A stretch of DNA of 64,000 nt from Anoplopoma fimbria (Eukaryota; Chordata; Actinopteri; Perciformes; Anoplopomatidae): contig NC_072456.1 in assembly GCF_027596085.1 (NCBI RefSeq), positions 13,778,744-13,842,743 on the forward strand. The letters are read 5' to 3'. Under the pieces are notes generated by a model. It did not search any database. It had not been told where the DNA came from and saw only the letters and a program-made list of their open reading frames with translations. Shown piece by piece: positions 36,601-61,080 of the stretch; the first letter of the stretch is position 1, and each line of letters opens with the position of its first letter. The position numbers and the translations under genes are program-made.

Positions 36601-38659
36601 TTACTTACTATTTTATCAAAGTATGTATGTATGAATGTGTGTTTTTTGACTGTTGTTTTTCAAATATCTATCAACTGTGTTGAAATAGTAATAAAGTATT
36701 GAACTTTGACCCTTCACCTCTATTATTCTGCCTCCAGTCGTAGAAACCTTTGTACACAGAGAGCAGCCAGAGAGGAAAAAAAAGAGCTGGAGGCCAAACA
36801 CCAGCAGCTCTTTATCGGAACAAAAAGTAATTTCCTCGCCGAGCAGCAAATGGCACTGACAGGATGGAGATAGGAGGACACCTATCCTTCACGTTCCCCG
36901 AGAACAAATCAAAGTCCAGAGACACTGGCAGCAAAACATGTTTTCTTTACTGCAGGCCTGAAGGAGAGTCCAGGCCAGGCCAAACAGGAAGAAGTAATAA
37001 ACAAGTCTTGCATCGGTTTCAAGACCTCTGAGGAGGGAAATTAGCTCCTTGTTTGGCTTCAGAAAAACAAGTTTAAGCCATAAATTATAAAGTTACGGCT
37101 GCAATTTATCATATTTTTTTATGTTTTACTGCAGTATATATGAAGTATTGTCACAAAAAGGTGACAGTATACAGTACACTTCAACTTTGTTTCCCTTTTG
37201 ATATTTTGTAAGTATTTGCTGTAAGCTGAAGTAAATGTTATGTTTAATAAAAACTCACTAAAAAAATGATAAAATGTTTGAGTGAGTAAAAAAGACAACT
37301 AATTAAAGAATAATAAAACACACATTGTATTGGTTATCAGTGCAATGTAGCAGTGATCAGCTACTTACCACTAAAGGTTCCTCTAGATATGTGTATACAA
37401 AATATAAAAAATACAACTAAACTTTCAAATCTTTTATAAAATGGAAATTTTGATGTCTGTGGATGATGTTTTTATTCTTCTAGCATATTATTTTATATCA
37501 TTCTGGCCGAAGTTAAGAACAAATTTTGATTATATTCTCATAATTCAATGATTAAAACTATAAAACAACGAAGCAAAGATAACTAACTGAAAAATCCATA
37601 ATCAATAACAAATCTGCATGTAGGTAATAAGTAAAGTTATTTGGGCAGAACATGTAAACTTTTTGTCTTTGTTTTCACACGCTGCAGGCTTTCCTACCCC
37701 TTTCTGGGTAAAAGGTGAACTGTGTAATGAAAGTGATTTGACCCTCTTACAGCCAGGGTCACGCCCAAGCAGAGCGTTGTGAGTAACCTTCTCGACTGAA
37801 GCAAAGGTTAATGCCTGGTTAATAACACCACAAAAAGGTCAAACAGGGTTTCGTTTTAAGAAATGGAGCAGAGGTTGGGGAGTTATTTATGTTTCATGCA
37901 ATGAGATGCTGAGAAGGTTTAAAGTTGAGATTAGAGAGATTTTCAGGTGTGTATTTGTTGTTCAATTTATTCATGTTGAAATTAGGAACCAGCAGCTTTA
38001 TTTATCAGCAAACAGTTGGGTGTATTCACATGGTGGACAAAGGTAAGAGTCACAAAGTTTAGGTTGAGTTTACCTGAACCTGAATCTCTTGACAACAACA
38101 TGGACCTGATAAATAAGAGGAAGATGTCAAACAGATTTTCTCCCATTAATTAATCTACATCCTGTCTTAATGGTATGTAAAATAAATACACAAAACAACT
38201 GGTCTCAAACAGCCTTTAGTTTGTTTGAATGCAGAACAGAAACACAAAATCCAGCTGCCTATTCAACATCAACAGAGCCGGTCTAAGTCGTACGCTGACA
38301 ACTGCTCAAGGATGTCTAAACAAGATGAAACGTGTCAGGATGCTTCAGCTGCCTGTCCGAAAGTCGACAAATGTTGGAAACCTCCTCCTCCTCCCTCCCA
38401 ACACACACCTTTACGACGTCAGGACTGTGAACACCGCTTCTGACAACTTCAGTAACTTTCCAAAACCGACAATTATACATTTACACTCACACTGTGATTG
38501 GCCAACTGTACTGAGGTGAGAGAGCTGGCAGTGCTTTAAATTCTCTCTCTCGCCTTTTTTCTTACTCTAAATGTAAGACATACAAATGTAAGTAAATGAA
38601 AAAGTGGTAGTGGTTGGTAAAAATCTGACAAATTAAAATGTTGTTTACCAGCATATTCA
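36601..38659. other. intergenic, no gene recognised
   Basis: AT-rich DNA with short ORFs only (for example 38225-38519), none with domain features. Confidence 0.4.
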
Positions 38660-38905
38660 TCATCTGGGGACCATGAACGTACACATTTTTATTCCGATTC
38701 ATCTACTAGAGATCAAAGTATTACACAGGATAAGTAATAACTTTGACCTGCTGGTTGCACTAAAGGAAAATTCAGAGGAATCGCTTAAGTCATTAAAATC
38801 CACCCTCTGGGGACCATGAATATGTGAATGAGATTTTAAGGCAATCCCTGAAATAGTTGTTAGGATATCTCAACAACTATTTCAGTGCCCCTTTTTTAGT
38901 GTAGC
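38660..38905 (-). repeat. dispersed teleost repeat, copy 1 (reverse orientation)
   Basis: The reverse complement contains GAGATATCCTAACAACTATT and CATATTCATGGTCCCCAGAG. These are shared in degenerate form with copies at 41085-41235 and 58335-58620 (phrases 'tatctcaacaactatt', 'acattcatgg', 'aggatgaa'). It is a common fish interspersed repeat, class unknown to me. Confidence 0.55.
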
Positions 38906-41084
38906 AGATAATTTAACTTTAAGATACAGGATGATGAACCTAAAGAATTTATTTTCTGCTTCAGGTTCTGATTTAAATCACATAAAACTATACATCAGTG
39001 TTTCACAGTAGCCATAAAAACCTAATTAACTCGCTCAGGAAAACAGGAAAGGTATTTACGCACCCACCTCTAACTTAAATGCCTTCGCCTCCGTTATACT
39101 CTTTGATCAGGGAGTGAATGCCTCTGGGAAACCACACTGCTTTCTAGGTTAAAGTGCAAGCTGGGGAATCAGATTGTTGAAAAAAAAAAAAAAAAAAAAG
39201 CAACACATCCCAAAGCGAGAGGGAACACCAGGATACAGACACTGTGAGAGGGGAAACTAGGTAAAAGGTCGGAGTGATGCATGTGAATGAGTGGAGCGTC
39301 AACCAATTGTAAATAACAGCTGGTTTTTTTATGAAACCACAATGACATCACGCATGAGGCCGTACACGAGCGTTACCTTTCACACACTTGCTTCTCTGCC
39401 AAGAGAACTGAGCTGAACTCCCATATGTTGAAAACAGAAAAGAAGAGACCTGCCAGGACTGAAGACTGTTTTCCAGAACTTTTATAAACCATTATAAACT
39501 AAAGAAATAACACAAAACATTAACATTAACTTATATTGTTTTTCAAGATTGCTGTTGATTTGTGTCCTTAAGTTGAAAATAGATATATAAAAATTGAAAG
39601 CACTCTCACTGACTGGAATAAGACATAACTGTGATGAAAACCTGTGAAATCTGTCCCAAGTCTTCGTTACGCTATTTTTAGATTTTCTGTCAATGGTTTC
39701 TACGAATTGGCCGTGTTTATTTTTTAAGGTGACTGATAAAGACTACACAAACACTCGAGGTTGAAGATCAGGACAAAATCTAAAAATACTTTCTGATCCA
39801 GCTGCAGCTCTTACATACGTTTGAGCGCTGGGGAATACTTTCAGCCCCTGAGAAGCTGATGTAGCACACCAGACACATGACACACCCTAACCTTTCACAC
39901 ACTAACCCACTGGTGCCTAAAGACACCGTCTACCCCCACCATCACTGCCCAGCCCCTCAGTGGAAGCTCATGTGCTGTACATGTGTAGATCTGATGTTAC
40001 ATGTTGTGTAGTTTGTAATCTGCACAGTTAAAGTGACTTTGAGGTTCAGGAATGTTTCTGGATGTGTTGGAAGATGAATACTGTCTAGATTTCCTATTAA
40101 GTCAAAGTGTGAGGTGTTGAGATTAATTAATATGCAGATAAACACAGTTATCTGATGTTTAGGGACAATATTATCAGTTTATCAGATACCAGCTGCTCAG
40201 TGTCATCCACCTCATTTAAGTCACAGACAGGTCTCCACCAATTACTGAGGAAAATATACAATTCATTAGCTGTTATGTTCACCATTTGTGTTCCAGAAAA
40301 CCAAAACAAGGAGCTGAAAGAAGCTAAAAAGCTCGACAAAGCTGAGGGATTAACTTTTTAAGGGTAAAACAATAATTTACTGGCAAACCTAAAGCCTGAC
40401 AACCTAACTGAAGATTTGTATAAATATGATGAAGACTACCACCACAAATTTGAATGAGGGTGATTATAATACAACTTCCAGCATCTAAAGCCCTGAGCTA
40501 TTATTCCAATTTACAGGAACTATCTGTTATTATACCAACGCCCAAGGCATTAACGTGAAAGTTGCCTCGTCCAAAAACAATCACATCTACTAGTCAAACA
40601 TAGTGTCCTGAAACAACCGAGGATGGAAAACTTCCTCGTCCAGCTGACTCTGAAAAGAGCTGCAGACACAAAGCTTTGCCTCGTGTCAGCTGAGAGCAGG
40701 AGTATACGTGCAGGACGGCAGCCTGCAGCAGACGGTACGTGCACTAAAACACGGCTGAGACCATTACAGTACAAACACAAATGATGTAAATGTCACATGG
40801 CTGATGCTATATTACGAATACAAACAAATGAAATCACGTATCCTGGTTCATGTTTGAGACTGTCAATGTTTGATTTAGTTTCATCTTACTGTACTTTGTA
40901 ACAGTGCCCCATGCCAAGAAAATATAGCTCCTCTTTGGCCGTCTGGTTTCATCAGACAGTTTGTTTATCAGGGACCACAGTTAAACTTTAACCACACTAA
41001 CCTTCTTCCTTCTTCCTTTGTTTTCATTTGATTTTTAGCTTCACTAGCAGCGTTGCTCTATGGACCCAAATGTGAGAATGTCTG
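38906..41084. other. intergenic, no gene recognised
   Basis: It contains a poly-A run at 39179-39199. ORFs of 60-76 codons have no recognisable features. Confidence 0.4.
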
Positions 41085-41235
41085 TAAGTCCACCATGTTG
41101 GTCCACACTGAAATATCTCAACAACTATTGGATGGATTGTCTTGAAATTTGGTTCAAACATTCATGGCTTACAGAGGATGAACCCTAATGACTTGAATCC
41201 TGACCTGCCACTTTTTCTTTTTATACAAATAATTA
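41085..41235 (+). repeat. dispersed teleost repeat, copy 2
   Basis: It contains TTGGTCCACACTGAAATATC, AACAACTATTGGATGGATTG and CATTCATGGCTTACAGAGGA, matching the same family as the copies near 38.7 and 58.4 kb. Confidence 0.6.
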
Positions 41236-42425
41236 GGGCTGTAATTAATGATTCATTTCATTTTTGCTAATGACAAATATTTTCTTGATTGATAGATGGT
41301 TTGGTTTGTTAAATATGGGAATACAAAAATGCCCATCATACTTTTCCTACAACGCAAGGTTTCAACCAACAGCCCAAAACTTAAAGATATTAAGTTTATT
41401 ATCACAATAGACAAAGACCATTTGTATTTTCTCTTGTCTGAGTAAAATATTTCTTTGAAAATGCTTTTCTTCTAAATCAGTCACAAAGCCATTGTTTGCC
41501 ATTATGAACAGCATGTGTGTGTGTTTCAGTGTCTGGCATATCATCTGGCCCTGATCATTAAACTACACCACGTGCCTTGTGTCTGCAGTGTGTACGTGTG
41601 TGATTGTTGGATTTTTTTGTCAGGACTGCATGTGTAGAAACGGCCAGAGGGTTGAACTTTCCCCTACTTCTCACACTGACTCCTCCATCTTTGAATGTTC
41701 TCCAGCATTCCTGACTCATACTGAATACTGGCAATGACTTGCCTGCTTCACTCACTGAGATAAACAACAATATTTAAGTATCAGTGTTTTTTTTGTTGTT
41801 TACCATTTTACAAAACAAAACTATATATTTTTTTCTCTATTAATGCAAATAGAACATGAACAAAAGAAGCCTATCATATACAGGATTATTATGTTACATA
41901 GAATAACAACTATAAGCCAATTAATTGATTATTCCGCCACTATTGAGTCATTTTTCAAGCAAAAATACCAAATATGTACTGGTTCCAGGTTTTCAAATGG
42001 GAAAATTCTTCGTCTTATATTATATTTTGGACTTGTTGGTCAGACAAACACGAGACAATTAATGATGCCAGCATGTGATGGAAGTTTCACTGTTTCTGAT
42101 ATTTTATAGATGGTAAATCAGTTAATTAAGAAAATAATCTGCAGATTAATCAATAATGAATATATAATATATAATAAAACTGTATTTTTACTTGTGCCAC
42201 AAACAAAAAACTACAAATCAGAAGCAGACCATAAAAAGTTTTTGGGTAGACAAACTCAGTTTGAGCTTTGAAAGTAAAACAGAATCCTTGTCAAGTTTTC
42301 CTATTAGCGTGTGTTTCATCTGTAATGCAGAACTTTCATTGCATCATGATCCAAGTCTGCATAAGGGTGACTACTATGAAAGACTTTCCACGCCCCCATC
42401 CTCCCTTCCTCCAGCCTCCAAGCTC
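41236..42425. other. upstream region of angptl4
   Basis: AT-rich DNA without a supported exon. The last ~120 bp before the CCAAT box become GC-richer and probably belong to the angptl4 promoter. Confidence 0.4.
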
Positions 42426-42430
42426 TAAAA

Positions 42431-42473
42431 GCCAATCAGAAGAGCCCTCTGCTGTAACCCTGAGCTATAAAAA
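42431..42473 (+). promoter_or_regulatory. angptl4: angptl4 core promoter (CCAAT box and TATA box)
   Basis: A CCAAT motif (GCCAATCAGA) lies at 42431-42440 and a TATA box (TATAAAAA) at 42466-42473. Transcription would then start near 42495, giving a 5'UTR of about 50 nt before the ATG at 42547. A TATA promoter fits the strongly inducible expression known for this gene. Confidence 0.75.
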
Positions 42474-42546
42474 TCTCTCAGTGCTGTTCAGAGACAGACA
42501 TCAAAACCAGCTTTCATACTGAAACAAACTCTCAGCTGACACAAAG

Positions 42547-45407
42547 ATGAATACGCCACAGCTTCTCATCCTCCTTGTGACCATTTTGGTGCATGCAGCA
42601 GTCGCTTTCCCCTCAGATAGAAGAGATATGCCTGGCCGAGACAAACACACCTCCTGGGACGACGTGAACGTGGTGGCTCACGGCCTCCTGCAGCTGGGCC
42701 AGGGTCTGAGGGAGCACGTGGACAAGACCAAAACCCAGATGAGAGACGTCAACGCCAAACTAAAGGCCTTCAACGGCACGGTGGCTGAACTGGAGAGGAG
42801 GCAACAGGAGCAAGAAAAAGCTCTGAAGGCGAGAAGCAAAGAGGTGGAGGAGGAGAGAGAGAGGCTGGCGGCACAGCTGGCTGAGGAGGTGGAGGCGAAG
42901 GTGGAAGAGGGGAAGACAGAGAGCGAGGACATCCACACCAGGATGGACAGACTGGAGGAGAAGGTGGATGCGTTTTTTAAAGAGCCAACACTGGTCAGCA
43001 ACAACAGCGATCGCACAGAAGTCTCATTTATCCAGGTGATAAAAAAATACTGCTTTCATGTTTCAGCTAACAGGAGGAAAATGTGTAGTTCTGGAATGAG
43101 ATAATTAAAATCTGAAAACACACAGTCCAGTTAATGTTCTAAAGCGTTGTCACTATTGACCACATCCCTCAGTGATAATTTCAAATATAATCAAAAAATG
43201 GAAGCTTTTTTGAAAACAAAATTCTCTAGTACTTTCAAGAACTTGCAAAACACAATACTACAGTAGTTTGGAAAATTGTTTCCCATCTAAATACCTCCAT
43301 AAGCTGTACCCCTGAAAACGCAATGATGCTGTGACGCTGATGAGACATTGTATTTTTCCAGAGGCTGTTGGCGGCTCAGAACAGACGCATTGACCAGCTG
43401 GTGGAGAAAATCAAGCAGCAACAAGACAAACTGGAGAAGCAGAGTCTGCACCTGCAAACACTGCAAAGCAAGGTGAGCCTCGAAGGATTCAGCCAGTGAG
43501 AGAGAACAAAACTGTGACCTTTCAGCTGCAGGATGATCCCTCAAACCAAAAGATTACCTTAGCATTAACTTGATTAATGTCATTGTTTGATTATAGTTTC
43601 TTGAACCTGCTCTGTAATCCTCCAGGTTGCACACAAGAGAGTAAAATCACACCGACGGAGAGATGAGGAGATGGCACTGAGGGGAGAGCAAGAAGAGCTG
43701 AGCAGAGACGCATCAGGTAAGAAAGTTTAAAAGTGACAGAGACAAAGTCGCTCTGAGAGGAAGGAACAAAATCAAAGTGAGCAATGAGATTGAAAGTACT
43801 TTAACCAGCAGTCCAACAAATGTTATTCAGTTTGCAACAATTTGCAGGAAGAGAACATAGGAGCTATTCATTTATTCTAAAGTGACATAAGAACAAAAGA
43901 AAAATCACCTTTGCACCTGAATTTATAACACTTGGCCTGCTGGCAGAGCCGTTCATACAGTCCAAAGATCAGGAGAAAATGAGGAGAGCAGCTTTTAAAC
44001 ACACCTACTGTACTGTATGATTGTAGGACTCAGAAAAGCTCAATGAAGGTATAAAAAAGCAGCAAAAGTGTGACAAAAAGCAGATTCATCAACCACTTTT
44101 GGCAGATGTACTGATTAAAGAAAAGGACCGAAATCAAAACCTGAGCCCAACTGACTGGCTGCCTCAGCCTGAACAAAAACCTCAATCATCTGATCAGTTT
44201 TCTGTGTTCTGGTGTTTCCTCAGGTTTGGCCAGAGACTGTCACGATCTGTTTGTACGAGGGCAGCGAGCCAGCGGCGTCTACAAAATCCAACCACAGGAG
44301 TCCAAGCCCTTCAGCGTCCTCTGTGAAATGACTTCAGGTGAGTCAAACAAGAGCTTTCCCTTGAGGTTCTCTGGTTTTCATTTTACAACAACACAGCTAC
44401 ACAGCTGAAGGCTGAGCTTAGAAACTTTGTATCCAAAACTTTCCCAGTCTCAACAGCCTTAATCACAGAGCATTCTCAAAAAAACCCTCCAGAGAGGGCC
44501 CTACTAACAGAAATTTAAGTTCAAAAGGTTACACATTTTTTCATTTCCACTATAGCGTCAATTCCATAAAAAGTATTTTTTTGTGAAATGCCTCTTTAGC
44601 TCAATCTTCTCTCTCTCTTTCTCTCTCTGCAGAAGGTGGATGGACAGTGATCCAGAAACGTCACGATGGATCCCAGAACTTCAACCAGCTGTGGGAAAGC
44701 TATAAGAAAGGCTTCGGCAACCTGAATGGTAGGAAACTTGGCTCAAACAAGTTCTTTAAATATCTGCATCACTAAACCTCACTGGCAAAAAATTAATCTC
44801 AACATTTCTCTTCCCTTCAGGTGAGTTTTGGTTGGGCTTGGAGAACATCCACTCCCTCTCCAAACAAGGACAGTACGTCCTGAAGGTGGAGCTCTCTGAT
44901 TGGGCGGGAGAGCAGCAGACGGAGGCTCGTTATCGACTGCAACTTGAAGGAGAAGAGAAGAAGTTTGCTCTCCATCTGGAGCAAGATGCTTCATCTGGGG
45001 CTCAGGAGAAAATAATGACAACCAAAGAATCCGGTGTTCCTTTTTCCACAGCCGACAGAGACAACGACCTCGCTGCAGATGTGAACTGTGCTGAACTGCT
45101 CTCAGGTACGACAGCGTCACCGACCCCGAAACCTCAACACGTACAAACTGTCTAAGTGGCTGAAAATAAGGAAAAATCAGAGCGAAACAAAAATGTTTCT
45201 ATAAAAATGCTTCTTTTTGTTGCAGGTGGTTGGTGGTTCAGTAGTTGTGGTGAGTCAAACCTCAACGGCAGATATCCCAGAAGGCCGAGTATGCTCAGAC
45301 GGCAGCGGTCCAGAAAACAAGAGATGTTCTGGTCGTCCACAAAGGGACAAAACAACTCAGCGAAGGCCACTCTTCTGAAGATAGCGCCCGCCACAATAAA
45401 GCAATAA
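42547..45407 (+). CDS. angptl4: angiopoietin-like protein 4, complete CDS in 7 exons
   Basis: Exons: 42547-43035, 43362-43472, 43626-43716, 44224-44337, 44633-44728, 44821-45105, 45226-45407. They sum to 1368 nt (455 aa plus stop) with consistent phases. Residues 1-20 are a signal peptide. [13 protein letters not shown] (residues 45-57) is the conserved lipoprotein-lipase-inhibiting segment and identifies ANGPTL4. A long coiled coil follows (exons 1-3), a polybasic cluster [11 protein letters not shown] (203-213) where the human protein has its convertase site, and a fibrinogen-like domain (about 234-455; [45 protein letters not shown]). NGT and NNS are possible N-glycosylation sites. The protein is secreted and restrains LPL in fasting. 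The N-terminal half has no cysteine, unlike human. Confidence 0.95.
43905..43918 (-). promoter_or_regulatory. possible nuclear-receptor element in angptl4 intron 3
   Basis: The minus strand reads AGGTGCAAAGGTGA, two AGGT half-site-like words with a CAAAGG core, similar to DR1/HNF4-type elements but with two spacer bases if read strictly. Intron 3 of mammalian ANGPTL4 carries a functional PPAR element, and zebrafish intron 3 is known to hold enhancers. The match here is imperfect and unproven. Confidence 0.3.
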
Positions 45408-45760
45408 GCAGATCAGTCTCGTTGGTCTTCAAAGAGCAGTGATGATCTCTCCTAACAAGCACTGGATCATCAGATATTTCTATGCTGTGCCATATGATCA
45501 ATAATTGTCAGAGTGGACATGTTCAGTCATATTGACAGTTGTTTATTCCCTTTATAAGGGCTTCTCGATCTCATTTTGTAATACTTACTGTATGTGTTTT
45601 AAAAACTTCTACTTAAATATTAGAGTGTATTATCTTCATTTATACACGTTAACATTTTTTATATTTCATTTATATGAAACGCTTGAAGGCGTAACAACAA
45701 ACACAATGACCACCCAGCAGCATCATCTTCTTCCAAATAAAATGAAAAACTATACATATA
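45408..45760 (+). other. angptl4: angptl4 3' untranslated region
   Basis: It follows the TAA at 45405-45407. The first clear polyadenylation signal after the stop is AATAAA at 45736-45741. An earlier AATAAA lies inside the last codons (ACA ATA AAG, about 45394-45399) and would truncate the message if used. Confidence 0.55.
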
Positions 45761-47754
45761 TATTTTACACTTTAAGTTATTCACATGACCGTCTACGTAC
45801 ATTTATGAGTTACGCATTTCATAGGTCTTTATAAAGATAAAAGTAAACCACAAACTTCGATTCAATACACGATTATATTGAAAATAATGCCTCTTACTGG
45901 AGATTCCTACATCCGTGGTGTGAAGTTTATAAACATAAAAGTGAAATATTGTGTTTGTATATGGTTGCCATGGGTCGCTCTTAGGGGCATTGGTTATTAC
46001 ATTACAATACTTGGCACATAGTGTGATGTTTGTTTAAGAGCATTGGACAAAGAGCTTGAAGATTATTTCTTGGAAACTGCTGCTCCCTGATGAGGAAATG
46101 ATGAAGACCACAGATGTTGTGTTCAATTAAGAGACAGGTTTTCACTTTGTTATAAGGTTGACGTCTTACTGCTGCTTTCCTCTACAATTTTCAATGAAAG
46201 CTAAAACTGCTGTTAGGGTGATTCATATTTTTCGATGTGGGGTTTGTAAATTTGACTCTTGTGATGTCCATGTTGAGAAGAGTTGTGTTATAAGCCTTCT
46301 GAATCCATCTCATCTCAACAAAATATTTGCATTCTGTTTATGAATTTGGCATATTCATTGTGTTTGATTTAATTAGTTTATGTTGAAAGTTTATCTCTTT
46401 CTGTTTCATCTCCTTTCCCCTAAACTCAAAGATCAAAAGGCCCAAAACTGTTTATCTACCAACTGCCTAAACATTTAGGGGAATTTTCTGAAATTTTACA
46501 AAAAACTACATTTCAAATACTTTTAAAAAATAGTACATTTCATTTGGTGACAAGACTTTGGAAAAAAAAAAGTTCACTTCTGTTTATTTCTTCAATATCT
46601 GAGAGTACATTTAACCATGAACAGGTCATGGTGGCTCATGTTACAGATGGTCATCAGACAAACGCGTAACAAGGCATTTTATTGTTGTAGGTCCTCAGAC
46701 AGATTCCCTGATATACACTATACGAGCAAGGCACCTCAGACTGCTAACAGTTGTGTCATACATCATCTTATAGGTCAGTTTGTTGGCACCAAGGCAAATA
46801 TATGTAATATGTGCAAAAGTCCTCAGCAGCAACAGAAGAAAAAGAAGCTCCCCACAAAATTTAAGCTAGCGAGTGAGCGAGCGAGTGAAACAGCAACAGG
46901 TCGCTACATAGTTCCACCTTTTATGAATGCATAACAATTCATAAAAAAACATTTTTAATACTACACAAAAAATGTGGCATGTCACTTTTTTTTCGTGTAA
47001 ATCTGCCAAAGTGTGGCACAGCACATAAAAAGTAATCTATGATAGCACATGAGGGCACAGAGTATACAACAAGGGGGGTTTAGAGTTTGCTTGAATGCTC
47101 TTATAGAGCTTTACGTTTGCTAACATCACTCCAGTGTTTTTCACAGACACAGGAACACGATCATCAGTCGGGTCCCACAAAAACGTGACAAGTGAGAGTT
47201 CAATAAAAAACGAATTGCATGAAAAAAAAAAAGTAAAACTGAGAACTGCTGGTCAACGTTTGTACTTGTTTCATTGCTGACAAAGTTCTGTCTAAACATC
47301 AATGTGACATGTGTATTTTTGTTGTACTCGTTCCACCTTTTGCCATCACCACAGTCTCAGAAAGCCTCAGCCCTGTGTGTTCAGGAGGAACGGGACCCTC
47401 TGCTTGTTTTGGGGCTGAAAGCAATCCAGCAGATTTCCCTACATTGTAAAATAAAATACAAGACTTCTTTCTCTCAGTAATGGTTGTATTTATGGTGATG
47501 ATTCTAAATATGAAAATTAATCTTGTAATGATTTATGGATGCTTAAATGCTTCAGCACCTTTAAGACTGTAGAAACAACTCTTGAGGTGTGATGAGGTAT
47601 GGCATAGCTTGCAGTCAGCATAATATCATAAAATCGAGTGGAAAGGAGAAGCTGATGCAGGTTTAAATAAATGGAGGAAAGGAAAGGAGGAGACAAGGAG
47701 AAAAGGGTTAGGAAGGAAGGAAGGGAAGGTCAGGTCAGTGTGTAGCAAAGCTTA
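45761..47754 (-). other. convergent intergenic region, probably including the dpp9 3'UTR
   Basis: angptl4 (plus) and dpp9 (minus) end towards each other here. The dpp9 3'UTR starts at 47754. The nearest minus-strand AATAAA I see is at 46583-46588 (TTTATT on plus), which would give about 1.2 kb of UTR. No other gene is visible. Confidence 0.4.
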
Positions 47755-59538
<11,784 letters not shown>

Positions 59539-59573
59539 TAACCGTTCAACGACCCAGGACCAGCACTGACACC
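59539..59573 (-). other. dpp9: dpp9 5'UTR part of the first coding exon
   Basis: The acceptor TTTCCCACAG ends at 59574 on the minus strand and the exon runs 35 nt to the ATG. No in-frame stop precedes the ATG in this exon. The MHKVKRLK start matches the long human isoform (MRKVKKLR), which supports this start over a downstream Met. Confidence 0.6.
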
Positions 59574-60539
59574 CTGTGGGAAACCAGGTAAACACACAAA
59601 AACTGAAGATGTCAAACAGCAAAAAACAAATTACATATCGTTAAGTGGCAGCAGCTGGTCTAACTGACAAACAGATCAATTTTAACATTTCTTAATATGT
59701 GAAAACCTAGACAATGCCTTAATCTATGCTCTCATGCTATCAACAGTGAATCTGTTACTGAAGTGACGCCCCTGAATGTCTCTGTGCCGCTTCATCGTGG
59801 AGCTGCTGCTCTTCAGTCGACCACCGCCACACTGCTGTGTGTTCCTGATATGGTTCTCATTAAGTGTGACTGAGCTGCATTACGCTGGCATTTCAACGTC
59901 TGTGTCATAACTGTGGCAAATGTTACACTGTCCCTCCACATTTTACTGTAGGCTGCTCCGTTGCCCTGGGAATAACTGACGTGCAAATTCTTCAGAAGTT
60001 CATTCCCAGAAAACACGACAGAAGGTCCCTTGAACCAGTTCAAGTCTCTGACAGAAAAACATCATACATCATGTATGTACATTTGACATGAGTTGATTAG
60101 AGTGAACGATGATGCATGAAAAAAAACCTAAAAGAGTGTCTGAAGATTCACGATATATAAAATCTTTATAAATTATATTTAAATGTGTTTAAATGCTGTA
60201 TGAGAAATGATTTGGATGTCTTTATGATTATTGACTATGTTTAGTCCATGAATAAACATTATTTGAGAATAACCAGAAAGATACTAAATATTCTAGATTT
60301 TTTTTTTCTCACAAAATTAATAGTTTTGTTTTGTCCAGACTTTTTCCAGTGAAACAGCAAACAGTATTTAAATCAAAAGCAAAAAAAATAAACAACCCGT
60401 TCAAAAGGGATAAAGACTGAACCCCTGTTGAAAAAAATCCCAATTTATCCTCCCAGTCTGTGCTACATATAAACACAGATACCTCATTGTTTTAACACAC
60501 ACATCTCTGGCATCATCAGCTTGGATGTTTTCAAGCAGT

Positions 60540-60628
60540 CCAATGGTTATTTGTCTTTTGACACCAATTACAAGTGCTGTAAACCTGCAGCTGTGGGGAG
60601 CATTGGTACGTCACAGATCATCAATGCT
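60540..60628. repeat. partial copy of the repeat found at 63091
   Basis: It shares 'caccaattacaagtgctgtaaa', 'ctgcagctgt', and 'cattggtacgt' blocks with 63091-63172, about 2.5 kb away. It lacks the long palindrome present there. Confidence 0.6.
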
Positions 60629-60879
60629 GAGTAACAGACAATACATATCGCAGGTTTCGTTTTTAAGCTTAATGGATCTAAAGTCCACACAGTGACGGTC
60701 AGCATCTCACCACAACACACCACAGTGTGTCGTCCCCATCAAACATGACGGACCCTCATCAGGCTTTCATTGGCATCCTGTGTAACGTTGTACCAGGAGC
60801 TAGCCAGCTAGCCGCCCATCACCGTCAACAGGCTAACACATCAAAACACAAACATTCATTCATGCATTTGTATCTTACA

Positions 60880-61080
60880 CTTTCTGCCCAGAAACCTCGA
60901 AAGCTTTTTTCCTTTAGTCGAAGAAACATCCGTGTTGGATACAACGATCAGAGTCTGAATGAATTACAGAAAAAAAGGGGAAGGTAGCTTAATGCTAATG
61001 TGCTCGCATCACGGAAATAGCTAGTGAAATCAAGATGACGACCTTTGACCCGGATGTTGTGTCTGGTTACACTGTGTAGC
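60880..61080 (-). promoter_or_regulatory. probable dpp9 promoter / noncoding first exon region
   Basis: A noncoding exon is required upstream of 59573. This interval is locally richer in CpG and GC than its surroundings and lies between dpp9 and the dazap1 3' end. No TATA box or unique initiator was seen, so the position is inferred. Confidence 0.3.
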
